NCBI GenBank assembly: GCA_963834875.1
Contig: CAWIDG010000013.1
Coordinates: 62,001-126,000, forward strand
Direction of reading: 5' to 3'
Length of the DNA: 64,000 bases
Source: DATAGF01 sp963834875
GTDB lineage: Bacteria > Actinomycetota > Thermoleophilia > Miltoncostaeales > Miltoncostaeaceae
Of this stretch, positions 34,847 through 43,683 are shown piece by piece. Within the stretch, counting starts at the first letter, position 1, and every line of letters starts with the position of its first letter. The translations under genes were made by a program, and so were the position numbers. Below the pieces are notes generated by a model. It was not told the DNA's origin, made no database searches, and saw nothing but the letters and a program-made list of their open reading frames with translations.

Positions 34847-35779
34847 ATGCCCGCCGACGCCGCCGCCTGGACCGCCGCCGCCGCGGCGGGGGGCGCGGCG
34901 CTCGGTCCGTTCTCGACGGCGGCGGTGGCGCGGTGGCCCCGTGGCCACCCCGTTCTGCGCCCACTGCCGCGGAGCGCGCTCTGGACCGCCCTCTCCAGGC
35001 GCCGTCCGGGCTGCCCCCGGTGGGCGCTCGCGATCGAGCTGGCGAGCGCCGGTGCGGCGGCCGCGGCCGTCGTCGCCGTAGGGCCCGGCTGGGGCGCTGT
35101 GGCCGGGGCGGTCCTGCTCGTGGCGCTCGTGCCCGTGGTGGTGATCGACCTGCGCCACGGGCTCATCCCAGACGTCGTCGTCGTGCCGGCCGCTGCGGTC
35201 GCGCTCGCCGCCGCGGTGGCCGCTCACCCGCCGCGCTGGTGGGAGCCGTGCGCGGCGGCGCTCGGGGCGGCGGCCTTCCTGCTGCTGCCCTGGCTCGTCC
35301 GCCCCGACGCGATGGGCCTCGGCGACGTCAAGCTGGGGCTGCTGATCGGCGGGGCGCTCGGCGCCGCCGCCGCGCCGGCGCTCGCCGCCGCCTTCGTGTC
35401 GGCCGCGGCGGCGGGCGCCGCGCTCGTGGCCCGCCACGGCGCGCGGGCCCGTCGCATGACGGTGCCGTTCGGGCCGTTCATGGCGGGCGGGGCGCTGGTG
35501 GGGCTGATCTGGGGGCCGGCGATCCTCGACTGGTCGCGTGACCCGGCGTACAGCGGGCCTCTCGCGGGCCCGCTGGGACGCGCAAAAGGGCCCCTGGCCG
35601 GGGCCTTTTGCAGACGGCGGCACCGCCTTCGGCGGGACTGGCCGCCGGAACAGCACCTCACGACCGTCATGCCGGGCGGCGGGGTGGCTTTTTCCGGCGC
35701 CAGCCCCGGCGCCAGCCGGTGCGCCGGTCTGCAAGATGGCCCGGCCAGGGCCAGCTTGCGCGTCTCCACGCGCCCGTGA
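34847..35779 (+). CDS. Prepilin peptidase, A24 family (3' end runs into a repeat)
   Basis: Membrane aspartic peptidase that would cut prepilin leader peptides. Catalytic Asp are in VVVIDLRHGLIPD and in the GxGD motif MGLGDVKLGLL. The cytoplasmic CxxC zinc site is not visible in this frame, though CAHC appears in an adjacent frame near 34956, so the N-terminal part may hold compensating indels. True coding probably ends near 35560 (GPAILDW); the remaining 70 residues are translated repeat copy D. No pilin or secretion genes lie nearby. Confidence 0.8.
   Translation: MPADAAAWTAAAAAGGAALGPFSTAAVARWPRGHPVLRPLPRSALWTALSRRRPGCPRWALAIELASAGAAAAAVVAVGPGWGAVAGAVLLVALVPVVVIDLRHGLIPDVVVVPAAAVALAAAVAAHPPRWWEPCAAALGAAAFLLLPWLVRPDAMGLGDVKLGLLIGGALGAAAAPALAAAFVSAAAAGAALVARHGARARRMTVPFGPFMAGGALVGLIWGPAILDWSRDPAYSGPLAGPLGRAKGPLAGAFCRRRHRLRRDWPPEQHLTTVMPGGGVAFSGASPGASRCAGLQDGPARASLRVSTRP
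35578..35652 (+). repeat. Two-hairpin repeat, copy D left (inverted pair)
   Basis: Hairpin 1 outer arms GCAAAAGG (35582-35589) and CCTTTTGC (35604-35611); hairpin 2 outer arms CGGCGGC (35615-35621) and GCCGCCG (35641-35647) around ACCGCCTTCGGCGGG. Same layout as copies A-C but with different arm sequences. It overlaps the open frame of the prepilin peptidase. Confidence 0.75.
35689..35760 (-). repeat. Two-hairpin repeat, copy D right (inverted partner)
   Basis: Reverse-oriented, diverged partner of D left, about 37 bases away. Outer arms CCGGCGC (35694-35700) with GCGCCGG (35721-35727), and GCAAG (35731-35735) with CTTGC (35755-35759). Read on the minus strand, the order of hairpins matches D left. 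Confidence 0.65.
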
Positions 35780-35790
35780 GAGGCGCGTGG
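35766..35790. terminator. Strong hairpin between convergent genes
   Basis: Perfect nine-base stem CCACGCGCC / GGCGCGTGG with a seven-base loop, followed by further GC-rich inverted repeats up to the MscS stop at 35877. It could stop transcription from either side. There is no T-run. Confidence 0.4.
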
Positions 35791-35876
35791 TACGCCGGTG
35801 CGGAGGGCCCGGCCAGGGGCCGGAGGCGCGTCCCGCCGCCGCCCGCAAGAGGGGCGGCGTACGCCGGGGGCGTCCG

Positions 35877-36704
35877 CTATGTCGCGCCTTCGGAGATCGC
35901 GAGCGGGGGGCCGACGAGCAGGTCGCCGGCGCGCGCGGCCAGCGCGTCGGCCAGCCAGGCCTCGGCCGCCCCCTCTCGGGACGGGTCGATCTCCACGATG
36001 GCGATCACGCGGCTCAGGCCGCCCTCCGCCGACCGCACGACCACCCGCGGCGGCCCGTCCCAGGGGCCGCCGGCGCCGGCGACGGCGCCGCCGATCTCGT
36101 GCACCATCGCCTCGACCGTCTCGGGGTCGGCCGTGAGCATCTCGAGGCGCACGCGCCGGCGGCCGGCCGGGATGACCCGGATGCCGCTGATGGAGCCGTT
36201 GGGCACGATCATGCGCTCGGAGCCCGAGCCGTCGAGCACCGTCGCGCGCAGCCCGATCGACTCCACCGTGCCCGTGTAGCCGCTGGGCTCGAGCCGCACC
36301 ACGTCCCCGACCGCATAGTCGCCCTCGAAGAGGATGAAGAACCCGGCGATGGCGTCCACCAACAGGCGCTGGAACGCGAAGCCGACGATGATGGCCACGA
36401 TCGCCCCGCCGCTGACCGCGGCCACGCTTCCGCCGCCGGCGATCGCGAAGACGAGGGCGAACAGGGCGCCGATCAGGATCACGTAGCGGAGGGCGCTCCC
36501 GAGCAGCTTGACGGCGGTCTCGCGCTGGCGCGCCCGGGGGCCCTCGACGGGCGCCGTCCGCCGGACCAGCCGGCTCGTCAGCCAGGTCGCGAGCCACAGC
36601 AGCAGGAGCGCGCCGGCCACGACGAGCCCGGCGAGCGTGAGGCGGCCCGCCCACTCCGGAAGGCCGAAGACGGCGGCGGGGGGGACGGGCACGGGGGCGA
36701 TCAT
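35877..36704 (-). CDS. Small-conductance mechanosensitive channel (MscS family)
   Basis: 275 residues: N-terminal helix, then two more helices, the pore-lining region GGAIVAIIVGFAFQRLLVDA and the beta domain FILFEGDYAVGDVVRLEPSG ... RMIVPNGSISGIRVI. Opens under membrane tension to release solutes during osmotic downshock. ATG 36704. Divergent from the UBP zinc-finger gene. Confidence 0.92.
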   Translation of the reverse strand: MIAPVPVPPAAVFGLPEWAGRLTLAGLVVAGALLLLWLATWLTSRLVRRTAPVEGPRARQRETAVKLLGSALRYVILIGALFALVFAIAGGGSVAAVSGGAIVAIIVGFAFQRLLVDAIAGFFILFEGDYAVGDVVRLEPSGYTGTVESIGLRATVLDGSGSERMIVPNGSISGIRVIPAGRRRVRLEMLTADPETVEAMVHEIGGAVAGAGGPWDGPPRVVVRSAEGGLSRVIAIVEIDPSREGAAEAWLADALAARAGDLLVGPPLAISEGAT

Positions 36705-36744
36705 AGTGGCGGCGTCCGGACGGGCGCCGCTCGGGGGCGGCGGC

Positions 36745-36750
36745 TACGCT
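36745..36750 (+). promoter_or_regulatory. -10 box of the UBP zinc-finger gene
   Basis: TACGCT ten bases before ATG 36761, with no ribosome site. It lies in the 56-base divergent gap with the MscS gene. Confidence 0.4.
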
Positions 36751-36760
36751 GCGGCCGGCG

Positions 36761-37012
36761 ATGCCCTGCGCCCACACGTACGAGCTCGTCGAGGCCGCCC
36801 CGCGCGCCGCCGGCTGCGAGGAGTGCCTGGCGATCGGCGATACCTGGGTGCACCTGCGCACGTGCCTGACCTGCGGCCACGTGGGCTGCTGCGACTCGTC
36901 GCGCAACAGGCACGCCACGAAGCACTTCCTCGCCGACGGCCACCCCGTGGTGCGCTCGGCCGAGCCGGGCGAGGACTGGCGCTGGTGCTACCTGGACGAG
37001 GCCTTCGTCTGA
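36761..37012 (+). CDS. UBP-type zinc-finger protein, 83 aa
   Basis: Stand-alone ZnF-UBP domain: C and H ligands in GCEECLAIGDTWVHLRTCLT, CGHVGCCDSS, HATKHFLADGHPVV and ending WRWCYLDEAFV. In eukaryotes the domain binds free ubiquitin C-termini; bacterial stand-alone copies are common in actinobacteria with unknown partners. Confidence 0.88.
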   Translation: MPCAHTYELVEAAPRAAGCEECLAIGDTWVHLRTCLTCGHVGCCDSSRNRHATKHFLADGHPVVRSAEPGEDWRWCYLDEAFV

Positions 37013-37025
37013 GCTCGCGAGGGGC

Positions 37026-37460
37026 TCAGCGCCCGCGGTCCTCGACCGTGAACGCCTGGACGCCGGCGATCGCGAAGACCCGGAAGCCCGGCATCTCCCA
37101 GACGTAGCCGTCGGCGGGGCGCAGGCGCCGTGCCGCGATCCGGCCCGCCTCGAGGTGGGCGTCGATCGCCTCGGCGGCCGGCCCGCTCATCTGGGAGCGG
37201 AGCGCGAGCAGCGTGCGCGCGGCCTCGGCGGCGTCCGCCGCGCTGAGCTCTGCCGAGGGACCGGCGTCGTCCGCGCGGCCCGACCGGTGGCTCCAGCGCC
37301 GCAGCCGCGAGCGCAGCGCCGGATCGTCGTCCGGGCGCCGCACCGCCGGCCGCGCGGGCGCGCCGGGCCCGGAGGGGGCGATGGCGGCCCGGCGCCGCAG
37401 CCGCCGGATCGTGCGGAAGGTCAGCAGCCACTCGCGCGCCTCGCGCAACACGCCGCTCAC
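37026..37460 (-). CDS. Hypothetical protein, 144 aa
   Basis: Basic N-terminal helix (LREAREWLLTFRTIRRLRRR), a polar linker, then a helical and strand C-terminus (LLALRSQMSGPAAEAIDAHL ... YVWEMPGFRVFAIAGVQAFT). Family not recognised. GTG 37460 is chosen because GAGGAG lies about nine bases upstream; that same GAGGAG is inside a seven-codon open frame, MSEESSP, which ends on the start codon (GTGA). Confidence 0.55.
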   Translation of the reverse strand: MSGVLREAREWLLTFRTIRRLRRRAAIAPSGPGAPARPAVRRPDDDPALRSRLRRWSHRSGRADDAGPSAELSAADAAEAARTLLALRSQMSGPAAEAIDAHLEAGRIAARRLRPADGYVWEMPGFRVFAIAGVQAFTVEDRGR

Positions 37461-37569
37461 GGCGACGACTCCTCGGACATGGGACCTCCGGGCGTGATGG
37501 ATGGCGACGATACGCCCTCGGCTCGCCTGCGGCGGGGCGCGCCGTCCGAGGGGCGGGTGAGAGACTGCC

Positions 37570-38774
37570 ATGCCGGTGGGATCGACCGCTGCCGACGCCG
37601 GCCCCGCGCCCGATCGGCCCCGTGCCACTCCGGGCCTCGCGGAGGTGGCACGGGAGTGGGGGAGGATCGGCGTCGTGGGGTTCGGCGGGCCGCCCGCCCA
37701 CATCGCGCTCCTGCGGGACCTCTGCGTGGAGCGGCGAGGCTGGCTCGAGCCGCGCCGGTTCGAGGACGCGATCGCGGCGACGAACCTCCTGCCCGGACCG
37801 GCGTCGACGCAGCTCGCGATCTACTGCGCGTGGGCGCTCCGCGGGCCCGCGGGGGGCGTGGTCGGCGGCCTGTGCTTCATCCTCCCCGGGCTCGTGCTGA
37901 TCGTCGTGCTGGCGGCGCTCTTCCTCTCCGGCTCCGCGCCCGACTGGCTGCGCGGGGCGGGCGCGGGGGCCGGCGCCGCGGTGGCGGCCGTCGCGGTCGA
38001 CGCGGGGGCCGCCTCGGCGTCCCGGCCTGGCGGCGCGCCTCGGGAGCCTTCCGCGGGCGCCTGGTGGTCTGGGCGGCGCTCGGCGGCGCGGCCGCTGCGA
38101 CGCTGGGGCCCTGGCTGGTGCTCGTCCTGCTCGGGTGCGGCCTGGCCGAGGTCGCGCTGCGTCGGGCCGCCCGCGGCCGGGGGGCGCTGTCCGGGCTGAG
38201 CCCCGCCGCGCTGGTGCTGGCGGCCGGGGCGGCGACCGGCGGCCTCGGCGCGCTCGCGTGGACGGCGTTCAAGGTCGGCGCGCTCTCGTACGGGGGCGGC
38301 TTCGTGATCATCCCCCTGATGCAGTCCGACGCGGTCGAGCGCTTCGGCTGGATGACCGACGGCGAGTTCCTCAACGCGGTGGCGCTCGGCCAGGTCACCC
38401 CCGGGCCGGTGGTGCACACCGTCGCCGTCGTCGGCTACGCCGCGGCCGGGGTGGGCGGGGCGCTGCTCGCGGCGCTGGTGGCCTTCGCCCCGTCCTTCTC
38501 GTTCATCCTCCTCGGGGCCGACCGCTTCCACCGGCTGGTGGCGAACCGCGACATGCGCGCCTTCCTCGACGGCGCCGGGCCCGCCGCGATCGGGGCGATC
38601 CTGGGCTCGGCGGTCCCGCTCGCCCTCGCCCTGGGAGAACCGTGGCAGGTGGCGGTGCTGGCGGGCGCGGCCGTGGCGCTCCTCGTCGCCCGGCGGGGGG
38701 TCGTGGCGACCCTCCTCGCCGCGGGCGCGATCGGCGCGGTCGCAGGGCTCCTGGGCGCGCCGCTCCCCGCATAG
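37570..38774 (+). CDS. chrA: Chromate transporter ChrA, two-domain form (frameshifted)
   Basis: About 400 residues with two CHR membrane domains. Domain 1: GVVGFGGPPAHIALLRDLCV, AIAATNLLPGPASTQLAIYC. Domain 2: FKVGALSYGGGFVIIPLMQ, NAVALGQVTPGPVVHTVAVV. The frame changes near 38030 in the linker; one lost base (or two extra) restores a single protein. CHR proteins export chromate with proton drive; the true substrate may be another oxyanion. ATG 37570. Confidence 0.85.
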
Positions 38775-38781
38775 CGGCCGC

Positions 38782-38787
38782 TAGACT
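38782..38787 (+). promoter_or_regulatory. -10 box of aroC (leaderless)
   Basis: TAGACT eight bases before GTG 38796, with no ribosome site. It is the likely promoter of the aroC-aroK-aroB-aroQ-pepP run. Confidence 0.5.
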
Positions 38788-38795
38788 CGCGCTCC

Positions 38796-39957
38796 GTGGC
38801 CCTGACCTACCGCACAGCCGGGGAGTCCCACGGCCCGGCGCTCTTCGCGGTCCTGGAGGGTCTGCCGGCCGGCCTTCCGCTCGCTCCCGAGGACATCGAC
38901 GCCGACCTCGCGCGCCGCCAGCTCGGCTACGGCCGCGGGGGGCGGATGAAGATCGAGCGCGACCGGGTCCAGGTGAAGAGCGGGCTGCGCCACGGCAGCA
39001 CGATCGGCAGCCCGCTCACGCTCGAGATCCCGAACCTCGACTTCCCGAACTGGGCCGCCGACCGCATGGCCGTGTGGGAGCCGGAGGGCGAGGTCGAGCC
39101 GATCACGCTGCCGCGGCCGGGCCACGCGGACCTGGCGGGGATGCTCAAGTACGGCTCCGACGACCTGCGCCCGATCCTCGAGCGCGCGAGCGCCCGCGAG
39201 ACCGCGGCCCGCGTTGCCGCCGGCGGCGTCGCGAAGGCGCTGCTGCGGCGCTACGGCACCGAGGTCCGCAGCCACGTCGTGCGGATCGGCCCCGAGGCCG
39301 TCCCGCTGCGCGACGACCTGGCGCTCGAGGACTTCGAGGGCGTCGACGAGAGCCCGGTGCGCTGCCTCGACCCCGAGGCCTCGGAGCGCATGGTGGCGGC
39401 GATCAAGGCGGCCGGCCGGGATCACGACACCATGGGCGGCGTCTTCGAGGTCTGGGCCTTCGACCCGCTGCCCGGCCTCGGGTCGCACGTCTCCGGCGAC
39501 GCGCGGCTGGACGGGCGCCTGGGGCAGGCGCTGCTCGGGATCCAGGCGATCAAGGGCGTCGAGCTCGGGGCCGGCTTCGCGCTCGGGGCGATCCCGGGCA
39601 GCGAGGCCCACGACGAGATCTTCCACGCGCCGGACCGGGGCTTCTTCCGCCGCACCAACCGCTCCGGCGGGATCGAGGGCGGCATGACGCACGGCTCCCC
39701 CGTGGTGGTGCGGGCGGTCGATGAAGCCGATCAGCACGCTCACGCGCCCGCTCGCCTCCGTGGACGTCGCCACCAAGGAGCCGCGCAAGGCGTTCAAGGA
39801 GCGCTCGGACATCTGCGCCGTCCCGGCCGCGGGCGTCGTGGCCGAGGCCGCGGTCGCCTTCGTGCTCGCCCAGGCGCTGCTCGAGAAGTTCGGCGGCGAC
39901 TCGATCGCGCACCTCGACTCGGCGGTCGAGCGCTACCGGGTCGAGATCGGCCGGTGA
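38796..39957 (+). CDS. aroC: Chorismate synthase (one frameshift)
   Basis: Makes chorismate from EPSP with reduced FMN, the last step of the shikimate path. Signatures: YRTAGESHGPALFAVLEGLP, GYGRGGRMKIERDRVQ, the LARASARETAARVAAGG-like block (ILERASARETAARVA), and THGSPVVVRA. At about 39715 the frame changes to MKPISTLTRPLASVD; the conserved junction VVVRAAMKPISTL shows one extra base in GCGGTCGATG. The rest ends at TGA 39957 (about 386 residues). Confidence 0.94.
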
Positions 39958-39961
39958 CGTC

Positions 39962-40471
39962 GTGCGCTGGCTCGTCCTGACCGGCTACATGGGCGCGGGG
40001 AAGACCGCGGTCGGCAGGCGGGTGGCGGCGCGCCTGGGGCGGGGGTTCACCGACGCCGACCGGGAGATCGAGCGCCGCGCCGGCATGGCGATCGCGGAGA
40101 TCTTCTCGCGGCGCGGGGAGGTGTGGTTCCGGCGCACGGAGGAGACCGTCATCCGGGAGGTGCTCGAGGGGGAGCCCGGCGTCCTCGCCCTCGGCGGCGG
40201 AGCCCTCGAGAGCGCCCGCACCCGCAGCCTCGTGGGCCGGGTGGCCGACGTGGTCTGGCTGCGCGCCAGCGTCGACGTCGCCTGGGCGCGCGTGGAGGGA
40301 TCCGACCGGCCCCTGGCCGGCGACCGGGAGCGCTTCGCCCGGCGGGCCGTGGCACGGGAGGCGGGGTACCGCGAGGCCGCCGCCCTGGAGGTCGACGCCG
40401 ACGATCCGGCCGACGAGGTCGCCGCGCGGGTCGCCGCGTGGGCCCAGCGCGGCGCGCGGGCGGCGCGATGA
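39962..40471 (+). CDS. aroK: Shikimate kinase
   Basis: Phosphorylates shikimate with ATP. 169 residues: Walker A GYMGAGKTAVGRRVA, substrate Asp and Arg in FTDADREIERRAGMAIAEIF and FRRTEETVI, GGGALES, and the lid region Arg in RPLAGDRERF. GTG 39962 is five bases after the aroC stop; its stop overlaps aroB's ATG. Confidence 0.94.
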   Translation: MRWLVLTGYMGAGKTAVGRRVAARLGRGFTDADREIERRAGMAIAEIFSRRGEVWFRRTEETVIREVLEGEPGVLALGGGALESARTRSLVGRVADVVWLRASVDVAWARVEGSDRPLAGDRERFARRAVAREAGYREAAALEVDADDPADEVAARVAAWAQRGARAAR

Positions 40472-41565
40472 GCCGGGTGGCGCCGGCTCCGGTGCTGTGG
40501 GCGGAGATCGGCGACCGGCGCTTCCCCGTGCACCTCGGGCCCGGGCTGCTCGACGCCCTCGGCCCCCTCTGGGCCGAGCGCGCCGGCGGGAGCGGCGTGC
40601 TGCTGGTGAGCGACGGCAACGTGCCGGGGCTCGCCCGGCGCGCGCGCGCCTCGCTGCAGGGGGCGGGCATGCGCGTGATCGGCGCGAGCGTCCCGCCCGG
40701 CGAGGGGTCGAAGACCCTGGCCCAGGTGGAGCGGCTGAGCCGGCTCGCGGCCGAGGCGGGCCTTCGGCGCGCGGACGCCGTGGCGGCGCTGGGGGGCGGG
40801 ATGGTCGGCGACCTCGCCGGCTTCGTGGCGGCCTCGTACCAGCGCGGGGTGCGCCTGTTCCACCTGCCGACGACGCTCCTGGCGATGGTCGACTCGTCCA
40901 TCGGCGGCAAGACCGGCGTGGACCTCCCCGAGGGCAAGAACTACGTCGGCGCGATCTGGCAGCCCGACCTGGTGCTGATGGACACCGACGTCCTCGACGG
41001 CCTGCCGCCCCGCGAGCTCGCCTGCGGCTTCGCGGAGGTGATCAAGTACGGGCTGCTCGAGGGCGGCGAGCTGCTCGAGCTGATCGAGTCGTGGCCCGCC
41101 CTGCCCGGGCCGGCGGACGAGCTGAGCGCCCTGATCCGGCGCTGCGTCGCCCACAAGCTCGCCGTCGTGGCGTCCGACGAGCGCGACCACGGCGTGCGGG
41201 CGTCCCTGAACCTCGGGCACACCGTCGGGCACGGGATCGAGGCGGCGGGCGGCTACGAGCGCTACCGCCACGGCGAGGCCATCTCGCTCGGCCTGCTCGC
41301 GGCCCTGCGCCTGTCGGAGGAGATGCTCGGCCTCGACCCGGCGGTGCGCGGCCGTACGGCCGCCCTCCTCGAGCGGCACGGTCTGCCCACGCGCCTCGAT
41401 GCCGAGGTGGCGACGCCCGCCGTGCTGGAGGCGATCGGCCGCGACAAGAAGGCCGACGGGGAGGCGCAGAACATGGTGCTGCTCGCCGCCCCGGGCGACG
41501 TCCGGCTGCGCATGACGCCGCCGCCCGGGCGGCTCGAGGCGGCCATCGAGGAGCTTCGCGCCTGA
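40468..41565 (+). CDS. aroB: 3-Dehydroquinate synthase
   Basis: Cyclises DAHP to 3-dehydroquinate using NAD and zinc. 365 residues: ALGGGMVGDLAGFVAASYQR, LPTTLLAMVDSSIGGKTGVD, GFAEVIKYGLL, and metal ligands in LNLGHTVGHGIEA and YRHGEAISLGLL. ATG 40468 overlaps the aroK stop (ATGA), and its stop overlaps aroQ (CTGATG). Confidence 0.95.
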   Translation: MSRVAPAPVLWAEIGDRRFPVHLGPGLLDALGPLWAERAGGSGVLLVSDGNVPGLARRARASLQGAGMRVIGASVPPGEGSKTLAQVERLSRLAAEAGLRRADAVAALGGGMVGDLAGFVAASYQRGVRLFHLPTTLLAMVDSSIGGKTGVDLPEGKNYVGAIWQPDLVLMDTDVLDGLPPRELACGFAEVIKYGLLEGGELLELIESWPALPGPADELSALIRRCVAHKLAVVASDERDHGVRASLNLGHTVGHGIEAAGGYERYRHGEAISLGLLAALRLSEEMLGLDPAVRGRTAALLERHGLPTRLDAEVATPAVLEAIGRDKKADGEAQNMVLLAAPGDVRLRMTPPPGRLEAAIEELRA

Positions 41566-41999
41566 TGCTCAAGATCGCGCTGCTCCACGGCCCCAACCTG
41601 AACATGCTCGGGCGCCGGCCGTCCGAGCACTACGGCACCCTGACCCTCCGTCAGCTGGAGGACCAGGTCCGCGCGTGGGGCGCCGAGCGCGGCATGAGCG
41701 TCTCCTGCTTCCAGACCAACCACGAGGGGGCCTTCCTGGAGCACGTCCACGGCCTGGCGGGCGCGGTCAACGGCGCGGTCGTCAACCCCGGCGCCTGGAC
41801 CCACTACCAGTGGTCGATCCGCGACGCCCTCGAGCTGCTCGACGCGCCGTTCGTGGAGGTCCACCTGTCGGACGTCGAGGGGCGCGAGCCGCACCGGCGC
41901 GAGTCCGTCGTGCGCGACATCGCCGCGGCGGCCGTGTGGGGGCGCGGCCCGGACGGGTACCGCGACGCCCTCGACCGCCTCAGGGAGCTGATCGGGTGA
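41565..41999 (+). CDS. aroQ: 3-Dehydroquinate dehydratase, type II
   Basis: Dehydrates 3-dehydroquinate. 144 residues: LHGPNLNMLGRRPSEHYG with the lid Arg and catalytic Tyr, NHEGAFLEHVH, VVNPGAWTHYQWSIRDAL with the catalytic His, and EVHLSDVEGREPHRRESV. Coupled to both neighbours. Confidence 0.95.
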   Translation: MLKIALLHGPNLNMLGRRPSEHYGTLTLRQLEDQVRAWGAERGMSVSCFQTNHEGAFLEHVHGLAGAVNGAVVNPGAWTHYQWSIRDALELLDAPFVEVHLSDVEGREPHRRESVVRDIAAAAVWGRGPDGYRDALDRLRELIG

Positions 42000-43075
42000 G
42001 GGAGGTCGCCCGCCAGGACGCCGTGCTGGAGGCGCTCGCGGAGCGGGGGCTCGGCGCGCTGATCGTCACGGACCTGGCGAACGTCCGCTACCTGACCGGG
42101 TACGTCGGCTCGAACGGCATGGCCCTCATCGGGCCGCGCGGGCGGACGCTCGTCACCGACTCGCGCTACGAGGTGGCCGCGCGCGAGCAGGCCCGCGGCG
42201 CCGGGGTGGTGATCGGCCGGCGCGACCTGCTCGGCGACGTCGCGGCCGCCCTGCCCGGCGTCGCCGGCGACGGGCCGGTGGGCGTGGAGGCCGACAGCCT
42301 CACCCTGACGCGCCACGGGCGGCTCGTGGCGATGCTCGACGGCCGTGTCCTGGAGCCGACCAGCGGCCTGGTCGAGGCCCTGCGCGAGGTGAAGGACCCC
42401 GACGAGCTCGTCGCGATGCGGGAGGCCGCGGCGGTGGCCGACCGTGCGCTGGCCGGGGTGCTCGCGGGCGGCATCGTGGGGCGCACGGAGCGGGAGGTCG
42501 CCTTCGCCCTGCACGGGGCGATGCTCGAGGAGGGGGCCGAGGCGCCGAGCTTCGACACGATCGTCGCCGCCGGCCCGCGCGGCGCCCGCCCGCACGCTGT
42601 GCCGAGCGCCGATCCCATCCCCGAGGGCACCCTCGTGGTGATCGACCTCGGCGCCGTCGTCGACGGCTACTGCTCGGACATGACCCGCACGGTGGCGACG
42701 GGGCCGCTGCCGGCCCGGCTCACGGAGGCCTACGAGGCCTGCCTGCGGGCCCAGGAGGCGGCCGTGGGGGCGGCGCGCGCCGGCATGGGCGCGGCCGACC
42801 TGGACGCGGTCGCCCGGGCGGTCATCGCGGACGCCGGGTACGCTGACGCCTTCGGGCACGGCCTGGGCCACGGCGTGGGCCTCAAGATCCACGAGGCGCC
42901 GGGCGTGCGGCCGGAGAGCGCCGACTCGCTGCGCGCGGGGATGGCGGTGACGATCGAGCCGGGCATCTACCTCGAGGGCGAGGCCGGCGTCCGGATCGAG
43001 GACCTGGTGGTGCTGGGCGACGAGGGCTGCGAGGTCCTCTCGCGCTCGCCGAAGCGGCTGATGACGGTGGCGTAG
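41996..43075 (+). CDS. Xaa-Pro aminopeptidase/dipeptidase (M24B)
   Basis: Metallopeptidase cutting X-Pro bonds. 359 residues: N-terminal creatinase-like domain (VRYLTGYVGSNGMALIG) and a pita-bread catalytic domain with metal ligands in VIDLGAVVDGYCSDMTRT, GHGLGHGVGLKIHEAP, IEPGIYLEGEAGVRIED. GTG 41996 overlaps the aroQ stop. The aroQ-pepP-efp order is widespread in Gram-positive bacteria. Confidence 0.92.
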   Translation: MREVARQDAVLEALAERGLGALIVTDLANVRYLTGYVGSNGMALIGPRGRTLVTDSRYEVAAREQARGAGVVIGRRDLLGDVAAALPGVAGDGPVGVEADSLTLTRHGRLVAMLDGRVLEPTSGLVEALREVKDPDELVAMREAAAVADRALAGVLAGGIVGRTEREVAFALHGAMLEEGAEAPSFDTIVAAGPRGARPHAVPSADPIPEGTLVVIDLGAVVDGYCSDMTRTVATGPLPARLTEAYEACLRAQEAAVGAARAGMGAADLDAVARAVIADAGYADAFGHGLGHGVGLKIHEAPGVRPESADSLRAGMAVTIEPGIYLEGEAGVRIEDLVVLGDEGCEVLSRSPKRLMTVA

Positions 43076-43093
43076 GACGGGAGGGAGCGCGGG

Positions 43094-43648
43094 GTGATCT
43101 CGACGAACGACCTGAAGAACGGCTACGTGCTCGACATCGACGGCGAGCTCGTCAGCGTCGTCCAGTTCCAGCACGTGAAGCCGGGCAAGGGCGGCGCGTT
43201 CGTGCGCACGAAGCTCAAGAGCCTCGCCTCGGGGGCTGTCGTGGATCGCACCTTCCGCGCCGGCGAGAAGGTCGAGCGGGTGACGACCGAGACCCGGACG
43301 ATGCAGTTCCTCTACCGGGACGGCGACGAGCTGCACCTGATGGACAACGGCACCTACGAGCAGATGTCGGTGCCGGCGGCGAGCGTGGACAACGAGGACC
43401 TGCTGGCGCCGAACACCGACGTGCAGGTGCTGTTCGTCCGCGGGACCCCGATCCGGATCGACCTGCCGACCTTCGTGGAGCTGCAGGTGGTCCGCACCGA
43501 CCCCGGCGTGAAGGGCGACACGGTCTCCAACGTGACCAAGCCGGCGGAGCTCGAGACGGGCGCGACGGTCGACGTGCCGCTGTTCGTGAACGAGGGCGAC
43601 CGCCTGCGGATCGACACGCGCACGCGCGACTACGCGGCCCGCGCCTGA
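43094..43648 (+). CDS. efp: Translation elongation factor P
   Basis: Relieves ribosome stalling at proline stretches. 184 residues, three beta-barrel domains; the tip loop that is modified in other bacteria reads KPGKGGAF with an unmodified-type Lys about 34. C-terminal signature VTKPAELETGATVDVPLFVN. GTG 43094 has GGGAGGGAG upstream. No epmA/earP-type modifying genes are in the window. Confidence 0.95.
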   Translation: MISTNDLKNGYVLDIDGELVSVVQFQHVKPGKGGAFVRTKLKSLASGAVVDRTFRAGEKVERVTTETRTMQFLYRDGDELHLMDNGTYEQMSVPAASVDNEDLLAPNTDVQVLFVRGTPIRIDLPTFVELQVVRTDPGVKGDTVSNVTKPAELETGATVDVPLFVNEGDRLRIDTRTRDYAARA

Positions 43649-43683
43649 CCGGCGCCGGATAGCCTGGCCGGGTCCACCAAGGG

